From Pseudo-nitzschia pungens (lineage: Eukaryota; Bacillariophyta; Bacillariophyceae; Bacillariales; Bacillariaceae): a stretch of DNA of 64,000 nt. The notes beneath the pieces are model-generated. The model saw only the letters and a list, made by a program, of their open reading frames with translations, ran no database searches and was not told the origin of the DNA. Position numbers and translations under genes: made by a program. Of this stretch, positions 43,341 through 53,661 are shown piece by piece; the stretch's first letter is position 1, and each line of letters begins with the position of its first letter. The DNA is taken from assembly GCA_037355855.1 (NCBI GenBank), contig CM074760.1, positions 3,092,501 through 3,156,500 on the forward strand, written 5' to 3'.

Positions 43341-45951
43341 ATGGTCAGACTACAACTCAGTGGTCGCAGTGGTAGTGGCAGTGGCAGCCGAAGTCGCGGT
43401 TGCAGCTGGATTTCTACCGCGGTAGCTTCTGTGGGCCTGGCGTGCCTCTGTTTCTCCCACAACAGCGTTGCTTTTGCGTTTTCTTCAACACAGATACGGC
43501 CGGTTCAGGCTTCTACCTGGACGAGCCCGTTTGCGGCAAATGCAGCACCTTTGGGTGCACGATCAAAGAGCACGAGCAGCATTCAAACTGCTCTTTTTTC
43601 CGAGGTCGACAGGGGTGGTGCCACCGAGCCGGAGACGCCGCCGCAGCAGCAACAGCAGTTGGATTGGAATAAGATTTCCAAACAGAGCAAACTCTTTTGG
43701 AACATGGCCTATCCCTACTTTGAGGAATCCAAGGCCGGGCGGTGGCTCTTCGCCGGAATGATCGGACTCACACTGTGCAATTCCGGTGTGTCGGTGGGAT
43801 TTTCGTACATTGGAAAAGACTTTTGGAACGCACTGAGCAGCAAGAACACGGTCGAGTTCTACAACGTGCTCGGAAAATACCTGGGAGCCCTGCTGGTGGG
43901 TGCCCCCATCGTCACTCTCTACAAATTCCAACGGGAACGGCTGGCCGTCCACTGGAGAGAATGGATGACCAATCGCACCCTGCAGCTGTACGAGGAGAAC
44001 CGCGTCTATTACGCGATCGAGCGAGGCGGGGAGGTCGACAACCCCGATCAGCGCATTTGCGAAGACGTTCAATCCTTCACCTCCTTTTCCCTGCAATTGT
44101 TTCTGACCATCGTTTCGACCATTATCGATTTGGTGTCGTTCTCTTTGATTCTATACTCCATCTACCCGCAATTGTTCATCGCTATCGTGGCCTATGCATC
44201 GTTCGGAACCGTCACCACTACGTGGCTCGGAAAAGACCTGGTCCGTCTCAACTACGATCAACTCTCCAAAGAGGCCAACTTTCGATTTTCGCTCGTGCGA
44301 TGGAGAGAAAACGCCGAGTCCATTGCGTTTTATGCCGGGGAAGATCTCGAGGGGAAGGTCGTGGGCGAGCGCCTCCAGAGCGTCGTGGGCAACACGCGCG
44401 AGCTCATTGCGACGCAACGGAACCTGGAATTCTTCACCAACGGATACCGGTTCCTCATTCAGCTGCTGCCGGTGACGGTGGTGGCACCCCGGTACTTTGC
44501 GGGAGCCATCGAGCTGGGGGTCATCAGCCAGTCGGTCGGCGCCTTCAACCACATCCTCAACGATCTCAGCATCATCGTGAACCAATTCGAGCAGCTCTCG
44601 CGGTTTTCGGCCGGCATCGATCGGTTGTCGGTCTTCTTGCGGGCCATGCAGGAGGCGGATCCCGTCCGGAGGACGAGCCTGGACGGCCCCAGAGACATGT
44701 CGTCGCTGATGAGATTGCCGAACGCGACCGCGGTCTCGCACACCGTCGCCGCGGCGAACGCGACGGTGACAAACGGTGGGGTAGTCGATTCCACGACGAG
44801 CAGCGAGAACGGCGTCGCCAATGGCGAGAAGAGTGCGCTGGACTTTGGTACCATTGAGTTGGTTCGCTCGCGGGCGTTGTTCCACGATGCTTCCACCGGG
44901 GGCGGTGCCGGGGAATCGTACCGACGACCTTCGACGGCACCCCTGTTGTCCGTGAATCACCTGGACCTTTCCACACCCGATCGCAAGCGTACCCTGATCT
45001 CGGACCTGTCGATGGACCTCCGGGAGGGAGAGAATCTGCTCATTGTCGGGAATTCCGGAGCCGGCAAGTCGAGTCTCTTGCGAGCGGTCGCCGGTCTCTG
45101 GACGGCCGGCAATGGCAGCATCACGCGTCCCGGAGACGAAGACGTCTACTTTTTGCCGCAACGCCCCTACTGTACCGTCGGATCGCTGCGAGACCAGCTG
45201 CTCTATCCGAGTTTGGAGCCGCAGGGCGGAACCGAAAGCGAAACCGAAACCGGAACCGACGACGACAGGCAATCCGCCGCACCGAGTCGTTCGCACGTTT
45301 TGAAAACGTCCCTGAGTGACCAGGACCTGCTGGATGTTTTGGAGAAGGTGGACCTGGGAGAGCTCGCCGCGCGATCCGGCGACGGGGATCCGGTGAAGGG
45401 GCTGGAAACCGTGTTGGATTGGACGAATACGCTGTCACTGGGAGAACAGCAGCGATTGGCCTTTGGAAGGGTCCTCGTCAACCAACCCCAGCTCGTGATC
45501 CTGGACGAAGCCACGTCCGCATTAGGTACGTGCCGCATCCCGAGAAACGCTCCCGTCAATCGTTCCATCCGACGGATTCGATGGGTATTTTTGTTGCATC
45601 GCATCGAATCGAACTGGTCTGCCCGCACACCGATTTTCCCTCGCCACCACCGCCTGACAAATCGTTGTTTTCTTGTTTTCGTCTCGAACTCATACCATCA
45701 TTACCGCAGACATGGTTGCCGAAGCCCGCATGTACAATCTGTTGGGAGACATGGGACGCAAGCACCTCTTGAAGAACGGGGAAATGACGGCTCCCGGCCT
45801 TACCTACATCAGTGTTGGTCACCGACCGAGTCTCTTGGCCTATCACGACAAGAGATTGCGACTGAACGGAGGGGACAAGCATTCCTTCGAAGCGATCGAA
45901 AAGAAGTCCGGCGTGAGTGCGCAGGCCCTTGGGAACGTGTCCAACATGTAG
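43341..45951 (+). CDS. Plastid-targeted ABC half-transporter (SbmA/ABCD-like membrane domain plus ATPase)
   Basis: Exons are 43341-45525 and 45710-45951. The 184-bp intron is phase 1 (GTACGT donor, CGCAG acceptor) and falls right after the Walker B block. The product is 808 aa. An N-terminal hydrophobic signal peptide ends in VAFA|FSSTQ, the A-F-A|F pattern of diatom bipartite plastid targeting, followed by a Ser/Thr-rich transit-like stretch. The membrane domain (about 120-420) is of the YddA/SbmA/ABCD type, with the EAA-like region NPDQRICEDVQSF and FYAGEDLE. The ATPase has Walker A GNSGAGKSS near residue 569, signature LSLGEQQRL near 697, Walker B LVILDEATSAL near 717 and the H-loop SVGHRPSL in exon 2. 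Such proteins work as dimers. The substrate cannot be read from sequence. A Glu/Thr-rich insert follows the Q-loop (FLPQRPY). Confidence 0.88.
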
Positions 45952-46374
45952 AAATGAAACAATAACGTAGGCTACATACTCTCATGAACAGCAGCAACAC
46001 ATTAGTCATTGCGTTGGATCTTCAATCTCAAAATATGAATGCGTAACTTTGCAAATGACTACAGGAGTGCGAGTCCACCAAAGAAATGAACGGTATTCAT
46101 GACTTGTACGGAACACGGTAGAGCGAGACAACCTCCACAGTCTCCGGGTTCGTATCGATACGAGTTTGTCACACGATGCATCACTAGTCCAGTCGCTATT
46201 CGACGGCTTTAATCTTTCGTAAAGCATCAGCAAACTCGACGTTGAATTCCTACTATGTACTGTGTTTTAAAAACAATGAGGTGATGCATGACATGCATGT
46301 TTGGTAGACAGCAATTCAATTCAATTTCTTCCGACAGTCTCTTCATTTTCGTCGTCATTCCCCGACCAACTCGA
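45952..46374. other. Short convergent intergenic region
   Basis: The 423 bp between the ABC transporter and the small minus-strand gene presumably hold two 3' UTRs. Nothing else was seen. Confidence 0.5.
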
Positions 46375-46719
46375 TCAGAGCTCGACGGGCATGAGGGTGT
46401 AGGTCTGGGTCTCGACGACCGACACTCCGTCGATCTTCTTGATCTTCTCCAGAAAGGCCTCCTCGGGGGCGTGCCCGGTCTTTTCCCAGTCTCCGTACTT
46501 GGGTTCCGGCAGGGCCACGACCACCTTGAAATCGAGGCAGCCGCCGCAGACGACCCGCTGGACGCTCTTGACTCCGTCGATCGCCTTGATGTCGGCCTTG
46601 GTTTCGTCCAGGACCTTTTGGAGCTCGGCGAGGCTCTTCTTGTCGTCGTCGGCGGACCACTTGCAGCGCCACTCGCGGGCGATGGTGTCGAATTCGACTC
46701 CTTCCGTGATCGTGACCAT
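46375..46719 (-). CDS. Conserved-looking small alpha/beta protein of unknown function
   Basis: The product is 114 aa from the ATG at 46719 (MVTITEGVEF). An extension of six residues to an upstream in-frame start is possible. The sequence alternates strands and helices: WRCKWSADD, then a Lys/Leu/Glu helix, VQRVVCGGCLDFKVVV, a PEEAFLEKIKKI helix and the final strand VVETQTYTLMPVEL. This suggests a ferredoxin-like beta-alpha-beta fold, as in EF1B GEF or Dabb domains, but no catalytic motif of these families is recognised. Cys-Gly-Gly-Cys is a possible redox or metal pair. Codon use is strongly C/G-ending compared with neighbours, typical of a highly expressed gene. A 5' UTR intron cannot be excluded because the start codon lies next to a G/T-rich segment. 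Confidence 0.75.
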   Translation of the reverse strand: MVTITEGVEFDTIAREWRCKWSADDDKKSLAELQKVLDETKADIKAIDGVKSVQRVVCGGCLDFKVVVALPEPKYGDWEKTGHAPEEAFLEKIKKIDGVSVVETQTYTLMPVEL

Positions 46720-48463
46720 GTTTGAGGTTCTGCGCAATCAAATCCATCCATCCATCGTTCGTTCGTTTGTGCGTGCGCAGCAGAGCATTGTTGGTTTGGG
46801 CAATCGTGGTTCGCGTTGGATTGTACCGTACGAACCAGAGGCGCGATGCGATGGTTTCGTTGTATCGCACGAGTGGCAGTGGCAGTGGCAACAAGGAGGA
46901 GCAGATTGCAGAACGAAAGGCACACGAATGAGTGAGTGAGTGAGTGAATGAAAGAGCCTTTCATCGTCCACGCGAGCGAAACAGCGCTCTGGGGCATCGA
47001 AGCGGACTTTCCCATTGCCTTGTGCCCGAGCGGAGCTCAGCTTACAATCTTCTGCACCCCGGCAGGAATGCCCGCGCAGCAGGCCTGGCGAAACTCTTTA
47101 GTGCAAAATACATTTTGTTCCGAGTCGCATTCAATCAATCAATCAATCAACGCGGTATCGAGCAGCAAACCAAACCAAACCAAACCAAATCAAATCGATC
47201 GACTCCAACGCGTTGACCTACTTTTGTTTCTTTGCCTCTGGTTCGGGGGATGTCATGTTCGGGGTTACAAAGTAATGATGTTGGCGTTGGGATACGGGTG
47301 TTGTGTTGTGCAGTGTACAGTGCGTACGTTTTGTTTGGGATACCGAATACTCGTACTTTCCAATACAGATGGATACAGCAATGAAAGAAAGAGCACACTA
47401 GCAACGATTACCTTGGAGTTTGACTTACCTTGCTGATAGCTTTCTTCGTTGGAGTTGTTGTGGTTCCAACAAAGGATTCTTATTACAAATTTGTGTGAGT
47501 TCTCTCGATGAGGGTTTCCCGTGGTTTTGGTTGGACGGTCACCCAGTGGCTCATGATGTCTTCTGTCCCCTCCCGCGATGGAAAAGATATCAATTTTTTT
47601 TTCATCTGGCTTCGATCATGATATCTTGGGAGTACGAGTAAGGTTACTCGTACCGTACCTCTACCGGTAACTTTACTTGTACGTACCGGTACGCGTACCT
47701 GGCAGACTGGTGTGTCACGAAGTCGAGTGAGTCAGTCACTCGTACCGTATTGTTCGGAATCTTGTTTCTCCAAGAATGAGTACACATTTCATAGTACCAG
47801 GTAAGGTTAAGGTTACCGTAAGATTACTTCCTAATACCGATATGCATCATACCTTAGGTGGTTTACATCATAATATGACAAAAGATGTCTGTTCCAATGG
47901 GTCGAACGAATCAATAATGCTGATTGCTTTGTCGGTCAGATGAGTCAAAAAAAGACATTGCGAGATCCAGTTGACACCAAAGTTCAAGCGTCGTGCAGTC
48001 CAGTCGTGGGTCGAATAGGTATCTGTTACTCGGAAAACCGAAAACCCGTAATTTTCCCAACGACTATCACCGCGTGATGCGATGCCCCCCTCCGTTTTAT
48101 GTGCATCCCATGGTAGTAGGAAAGGCCTTGGGAAATGAATTCTGAGAGGGAGAAGGACAGAGTACTTACCGTATTCTTCTTTCGACTAAGTGGTTTCGGA
48201 GGCACGGTAACTTACTGCGAAGCAATAGATACCTTGCCAGATACCGGTACCTCGGGGCCCAGAGAAGAAGAGGTCTGTCGTACTCGTACTCGTACTCGTA
48301 CTCGTAGTTTATCGAGACAGAGGTCGGATTGGATAGGATAGGATAGGATTGGAGAGGCAGAGACTCTTGTTGAGATAGTACGTGCACGCAGAAAGGTGGA
48401 CGGTGGACGCGAAACAAGAAGAGCAATCGCACCGGTGCCGTACCTTACCGCACATCACCCGCG
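46720..48463. other. Intergenic between divergent genes
   Basis: It contains (CAAT)n near 47130-47150, (ACCAA)n near 47165-47190 and an exact GTAAGGTTAC at 47638-47647, with a GTAAGGTTAAGGTTACC variant at 47801. (TACTCG)n lies near 48280-48306. A 162-codon frame at 46948-47436 reads through these repeats and is not supported. Confidence 0.5.
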
Positions 48464-49505
48464 ATGGACAAATATCGTCTGGTGCAAGAGCACATCAAGG
48501 GGGATGACAGCGATAGCCACGACGCGGGCAAGAAATCTAGCAAGGGCGACACCGACAAGAAGGATTCCGCGATGAGCTGCGAGGTTAGGATAACGCAGCA
48601 GGGAAAACCAAGGAATTATATTTCCTACGCTATGAAACTATTTGTAAGTGATTCACGCGATTCCGGCATTGGTTGTTGTTGCATCCATAAATATCTACAA
48701 TATCTACATATATACACACGCACACAAACACATCCATAATATAATATAATATGATAATGTAAAGCGCCTCGAACGGGTTGGGTGGAATGGACTCTGCTCC
48801 AACCAGTTGGAGCAAATCGTTCGTTGTTTTCTTTCGCGATTCATTCATTCCCTTCTCACTCACGGTTGTTCCGGTGTTTTCCCTTTCCGCTCTCGGCAGG
48901 CCGACAAGTCGGACAAGATCGTCCTCAAGGCCATGGGACGGGCCATCAACAAGGCCGTCACGATCGCGGAGATTCTCAAGAGGAAGATGCCCCTCCACCA
49001 GTGCAACGCCCTGAGCAGCGTCGAGATGATCGACATCTTCGAACCGCTCGAGGAGGGACTGGATCGGGTCACCTCACGGCGGTATGGTACGTGTGGGTCG
49101 GGTTTCGTTGGTTTCGAAGGACGCCGTGCGCCCCGGCGGACAAATCGAATACGAAGACGAACGCGAACTCGAACGCGATCGGCATATAGTACCGCGGATT
49201 GGTTCCGCTGTGGGCGTTGTGCTCGTTTCTTTTTGGCTCTTGGTTGGTTGGTTGGTTGGTTGCTTGCTTATTCATCGTGTCCTGCCCATCCTTACCGTTT
49301 CCTTGCCTTGCCTCGCCTCGCCTTTGCCCTCGTTGTGTTGCTTCGGCTCGTGCCGACAGTTTCGTGCATGCAGATTACTCTGTCTCGAACGCTCGATAAC
49401 ATGGACGTCAACGACATTGGTTATCAACCTCCCTTGCCACTCGAAGAAATGAACCCCGGGGATTTTCATCCGATGAGGGAAGCCGCCCTCATTACCTCTT
49501 CGTAA
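48464..49505 (+). CDS. Alba-domain DNA/RNA-binding protein
   Basis: Exons are 48464-48643, 48900-49086 and 49360-49505. The introns are 256 bp (phase 0, GTAAGT donor) and 273 bp (phase 1, GTACGT donor). The product is 170 aa. A charged linker (about 1-38, Lys/Asp/Ser) precedes the Alba fold: EVRITQQGKPRNYISYAMKL, then KSDKIVLKAMGRAINKAVTIAE, the loop KRKMPLHQ, and IFEPLEEGLDRVTSRRYVSC with the last strand MQITLS. The RVTSRRYV-CMQITLS join across intron 2 equals the plant-type Alba core. Alba proteins bind RNA or DNA in chromatin, translation control or RNase P/MRP. The C-terminal 35 residues (PLPLEEMNPGDFHPM) are extra. Intron 2 contains a GTTG repeat (49241-49262). Confidence 0.9.
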
Positions 49506-51278
49506 GTGCAAAACAGGGCACACCTCTGGAACAACACAGATGCCAGCTGCTGCTGTTGCTGCTGCTGCCATCGGGGTGGATCATTGCGGGGAGATCGATA
49601 GACAGATAGTTGGTTGGTTGGTTGGTTGGTTGGTTTGATGGCTTGTTGCATCCCACGGTCGGGACCTCCCAAACGGAGGTCGGTACAATGCTGCTGTGTC
49701 GGTTCCTGCGTTAGATGCGTGTGTGTGTATGTATTATCTATGTATATATGTATATATGTGTGTGATGGAAACGAAGGAGGTGACGCCACCACCTCCGGTG
49801 CTCCTCGCATCGGGACACTGCGATGAATCCGATCCAAACCCTCCGAATCCGAACGTCGCACAAAAGCGGTTTTGGGTCGCGTTGGAGAAGTAGTAGCAAA
49901 AACAGAACCGCGACCTGGTCTGACAACAATCGTTGGAACGGGCATCGCCAGGGTAGATAGATATCTATGAGTGGGTCAGACACAGTCTCTGTCACGAGAC
50001 ACACACCACAGAACCGCGAGTACGAGTAGTAGTGCATGGAATCAATTAACTGCTAGAATCGAAGGAATCACAATATTATACCATCTGCCTTTGCGTTCAT
50101 TTCATCTCCAAGCAACTCGAGGGACGAGTTCCGAAACATCCAGTCGACGAAGGATAGGCCCAAGCCAGGCCTAAGCCATTCTTCCAATCGTCGGATCAAT
50201 GTCGGTCCAAGCAACAATGAATCGAACTCAAACGTTGCTTCGAACAACCCTGCTTGGTGTGCCGCACTCGACGATTGTGCGCTCGAACGAAATGTTTGAC
50301 CGGTCCCCATCCAGGCGTTGCCCCGGCTCTGGAAGATTCGAACGAAACAAACTGCGTGATGGAGCCGTTGCAAAAACCAGGTCTCGCGAGGATGCGTCGA
50401 ATTTTTCCCACGGCATTCCGAGCGAGAGCTCGCACTTTTTTCCTTGGACCGGGCGTTGTCCGTATCGCAGCGAGTTGTACCACCAGAAATAATGTTCAGC
50501 TACGATCTACCGGAATAAACCACAACAATTGCGAAGGTTGTGTCAATATGCGTCCGACGCCTTGTCCATACGACAGCAATATTCAAAATAATAGGGTGGT
50601 CTAAACACGAGTTGAATTCTGGATCCCTCTGTCTCAGACAAACGAGAAACAAACTCATCTAGTTGTGTTTCGATTGGAGAAAGAAGTTGGCACTATAGTA
50701 TTGGTTTTCGCGAGAGCATCACAAAACGATACGATCTGAGGTCGATCATTCTATATTTTGAGAGAGGGTATTGAAAAGCTAGCATTTCTTTTCCGACATT
50801 CCAGGCATGCAAGGGCCATTATGGAGTGTCTGTCGAAAACCGGGTCTTGCCGGGACGGTCAGCGAAAACAAATGTGTCATTCGTTACTCCTTTTGTGTTC
50901 GGTGCTCGTGATCTTGTATCATCCCATGACCGGTGTTGGAGAAGACGCAAAACCAGCAAACATATCATTCCAATATCTCTAGATCATTTGGAAAACTGTG
51001 TTTCATAGTGAATGGCATCGGTTCTGTCACAACAATTTCCTCCCTTCCGTATATTGGGAGTTCATACTAGTACTACCGTGCTTGGATCGATTCTCAGTTT
51101 GTGAAGGGCTGTTCTACCGAATTTCTCTTTCTTTGGTGCCATGATGCCGATTCCTTCTCGTTTGTTCCTCAACAGGGAGTCTCGCAGCATTTTGCTCTGC
51201 TTTCCGAACACGAAGCGTGGTGCCGCCGCCGCGAAACAAGTTGCAAGCTTCTCAACAACGTTACCAATTGCCGCTTCT
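49506..51278. other. Intergenic with GGTT and TATG microsatellites
   Basis: (GGTT)n lies at 49609-49635 and a TGTATATATG stretch near 49735-49760. A 53-codon frame from the ATG at 50821 contains one hydrophobic segment, but nothing else supports it. No RNA gene was recognised. Confidence 0.5.
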
Positions 51279-53039
51279 CTACCAGGGGCTGGTTCGGGGC
51301 TTCCATTGGTCGTACATTCGAAGTGTCCAGGAAGCTGTTTTGCCCGAATCGCAACACATGGCATGCGAAACAAACATTTCGTAGTCGGGATGGAACGCGG
51401 GGGAGTCGGTCGCGAGCTCACCTCCCGTAGTGCTCTGCAAGACACCCGTCACGGCCTCCATGTCACACTTCGCTATTTCTTCCACTCCATCCAGTGGCTT
51501 TGGTCCATGGAAATGGATTATTTTGATGGGAACCGACGGTTCTTGGTCGTCGCTATGCAGATGAAAAACATCGCTGTCTCCGTCGCTATCACCATTGCTG
51601 CCAGCGACCTCTAGTTCCCAATAGACCTTCCAATTCCATGCCGGAGGCAGCAGCACATTTTGACGCTTCCATTTGTTCGGATCCGCAAAGTAATAGTTCA
51701 GCCATAGTTGGTCGTGAGGAGGAAATGGATCTGCTTTTCTCTTTTTCTTTTGTTTTTTAGCACCGGTGGTGGGACTTTGGAGTTCCCGTTCCCGTTCACG
51801 TTGACGTTGACGTTGACGTTGACGTTGACGTCGTCGTTCACGTCGACGTTCCCGTTCCTGCTCCTGCCATGCTCGGAGTCGCTGTTCCCCCCAGCGCAAA
51901 ATGTTTGGCCATTCGGTTTGGAACCCCTCCAGATGCATCAGCATGACGCCCGTATTGGATGGTTTGGGCCTGTCGATCAAGAAATCCTGCCCGTACATGA
52001 GAAATTTTTCGGAAGATACCCTCTTCTTGAGATCATTCAGTTCCTCGTAACGGATTGGTTGAGCGAACAATACGTCGCTATCTGTGTACAAGACAACGTT
52101 TCCTTGGTCATTGTGGTGTTGTTTGTTGTTGCCGTTCCAGCAAATATCCGGTCGGTTCTGAAGCACGTCGGAGTGGGAGTCAAGAAAAATCGTTGGAATG
52201 TCGAATCGTAGGTAATAGGCAATCGCACCGTTCTCTGCGTATTCCGGATAAGCTTCAAACACCAAACTCTGAAAGGTCAACGAGTGTATTTGGATGACAA
52301 TGACACCCTCGGATTCGAGCCATCGAATGAATCTTGAGGTGTGTCTATTATTGTCGTCGTCACTACCCGTGGAGTTGCCGCCAGACGGAGGTGGTGTCAT
52401 CAAGATCAACACAGGTTGTAGCAGTCCTTTCGCGTTTTCCTGATACGATCGAAGAGCAGCCGCATATTGCAGTGCATATCCATCGCCCCTGTTCGCAACG
52501 CGATGCCTGCCATCAAAGCCCATGCTCATACCCGTGACCCAAATCGTTTTGCAAGTCGCATTGTTGTTTGTATGGTTGGTTTGCACAACATTGGCATCGG
52601 AAAGACCTCTCCGCCTAGAAGTTTTGGTTGCATCGGTCCCGGTTGTGATCATGGGTGAAGTGTTTTCTTGTTGACGATTGTGTTGTTCCTGTGCCACGGT
52701 AAGTTTTTGACATTTGTATTTCGAGTGCGTTCGTTCCTTACAAAAGTTTTCGAACTCGATCGAGTCTTTCCGTTGACAGCATTCCGGCGACGGAGAGATC
52801 AAATATCTATCGTTGTCGTTAAAGCTGCTGATATCGTTAGCAACTGTTTCGAATTTCGTTACCTCGAGACTTCTACTCATGCCATTGGTGATTTCCTCGA
52901 TGAGTTCATTTTCTGACGCTGGTGCAGTTATCAGTCGAAAATGAATCAGAAAGATGTTTGCGACCGGCCACAATGCAATTGCGACAAGGGCCCATGGTTT
53001 CCACGAGACAAGACGATAATCGCTGCTTCTCTTCTGCAT
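51279..53039 (-). CDS. Type II membrane glycosyltransferase-like protein
   Basis: The product is 586 aa and intronless. A short cytoplasmic tail and one membrane anchor (ALVAIALWPVANIFLIHF, about residues 18-35) precede a Ser/Thr/Asn-rich stem with several Asn-x-Ser/Thr sites. The lumenal domain has IWVTGMSMGFDGRHR, YAAALRSY, a metal-binding D-x-D type motif in VVLYTDSDVLFAQP, the acceptor-side block NTGVMLMHLEGF, and the C-terminal IIHFHGPKP. This order (D-x-D, N-x-G-V, H-F-x-G-x-K-P) is that of GT8-like nucleotide-sugar transferases acting in the Golgi. The sugar and acceptor are unknown. A highly basic Arg/Gln repeat (about residues 395-425), encoded by a CGTTGA hexanucleotide repeat at about 51797-51850, is inserted before DQLWLNYYFADP. 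The gene is divergent from the Grc3-like gene. Confidence 0.7.
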   Translation of the reverse strand: MQKRSSDYRLVSWKPWALVAIALWPVANIFLIHFRLITAPASENELIEEITNGMSRSLEVTKFETVANDISSFNDNDRYLISPSPECCQRKDSIEFENFCKERTHSKYKCQKLTVAQEQHNRQQENTSPMITTGTDATKTSRRRGLSDANVVQTNHTNNNATCKTIWVTGMSMGFDGRHRVANRGDGYALQYAAALRSYQENAKGLLQPVLILMTPPPSGGNSTGSDDDNNRHTSRFIRWLESEGVIVIQIHSLTFQSLVFEAYPEYAENGAIAYYLRFDIPTIFLDSHSDVLQNRPDICWNGNNKQHHNDQGNVVLYTDSDVLFAQPIRYEELNDLKKRVSSEKFLMYGQDFLIDRPKPSNTGVMLMHLEGFQTEWPNILRWGEQRLRAWQEQERERRRERRRQRQRQRQRQRERERELQSPTTGAKKQKKKRKADPFPPHDQLWLNYYFADPNKWKRQNVLLPPAWNWKVYWELEVAGSNGDSDGDSDVFHLHSDDQEPSVPIKIIHFHGPKPLDGVEEIAKCDMEAVTGVLQSTTGGELATDSPAFHPDYEMFVSHAMCCDSGKTASWTLRMYDQWKPRTSPW

Positions 53040-53661
53040 TGTTGTTCTCGTCTTTCACATAGAGCAAAGTGGTGTCTGCTTGTTTCAACAGGATTATGAA
53101 TAATACTATCAAACGGATTTATACCTTATCGGCCTCAGAATACTACTTCGTACTTCGATGGATTGGATTGTTTTTTCTCTTCCATTATTTCGATTGAGAA
53201 CGTTGTGTCGTGGTGATCCAAATACCATAATAACAAGTATGCCTCTCATTTTTTAAGGTGCACGTTCCAGAACTGTTTTGTGATTTTGAGATTGAAAGTC
53301 AGACGTGCACATTCGCGACTAAGAAGTCGTGACTAAATGATCAATCGTGCCTTCTACACGCACGATTGAAACTTCTTGAGATTGATTGATTGAGATTGAA
53401 ACCATGGATCGAGAACCACACAACAAACAAGAAGAGAACGAAAGACCAAAACTTTATTGGGGGAAAAATTCGTTTCTGTACGAAACTCAGACCATTCCGA
53501 CTCCGACAACGTCGTGATGCAAAACTACAAATCCATCTCGGACAGTTGTTGACGATCCGACCGCTCTGGCTGGAATAGATACCGTGGCTTTGGAGAATTG
53601 TTCGCTTCCAACTAAGTATTGGTCAAGAGATAGCTCTAGGATCACTAATCGACAACACCAA
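53040..53661. other. Divergent promoter region of the glycosyltransferase and Grc3 genes
   Basis: The two start codons lie about 620 bp apart on opposite strands, so both promoters should be here. A near-palindromic GACTAAGAAGTCGTGACTAAATGATCAATCG is near 53318-53350. No further gene was seen. Confidence 0.45.

Noticed and set aside
43742..44857. 371-codon same-strand frame in another phase
   Set aside because: It is Arg/His-rich and overlaps the ABC membrane domain out of frame; no domain was seen.
44151..45296. 381-codon antisense frame in the ABC transporter
   Set aside because: It overlaps the ATPase gene completely, and the sense strand carries the Walker motifs. GC-rich codons leave the other strand open.
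46948..47436. 162-codon plus-strand frame
   Set aside because: It runs through CAAT and ACCAA simple repeats and has no domain features.
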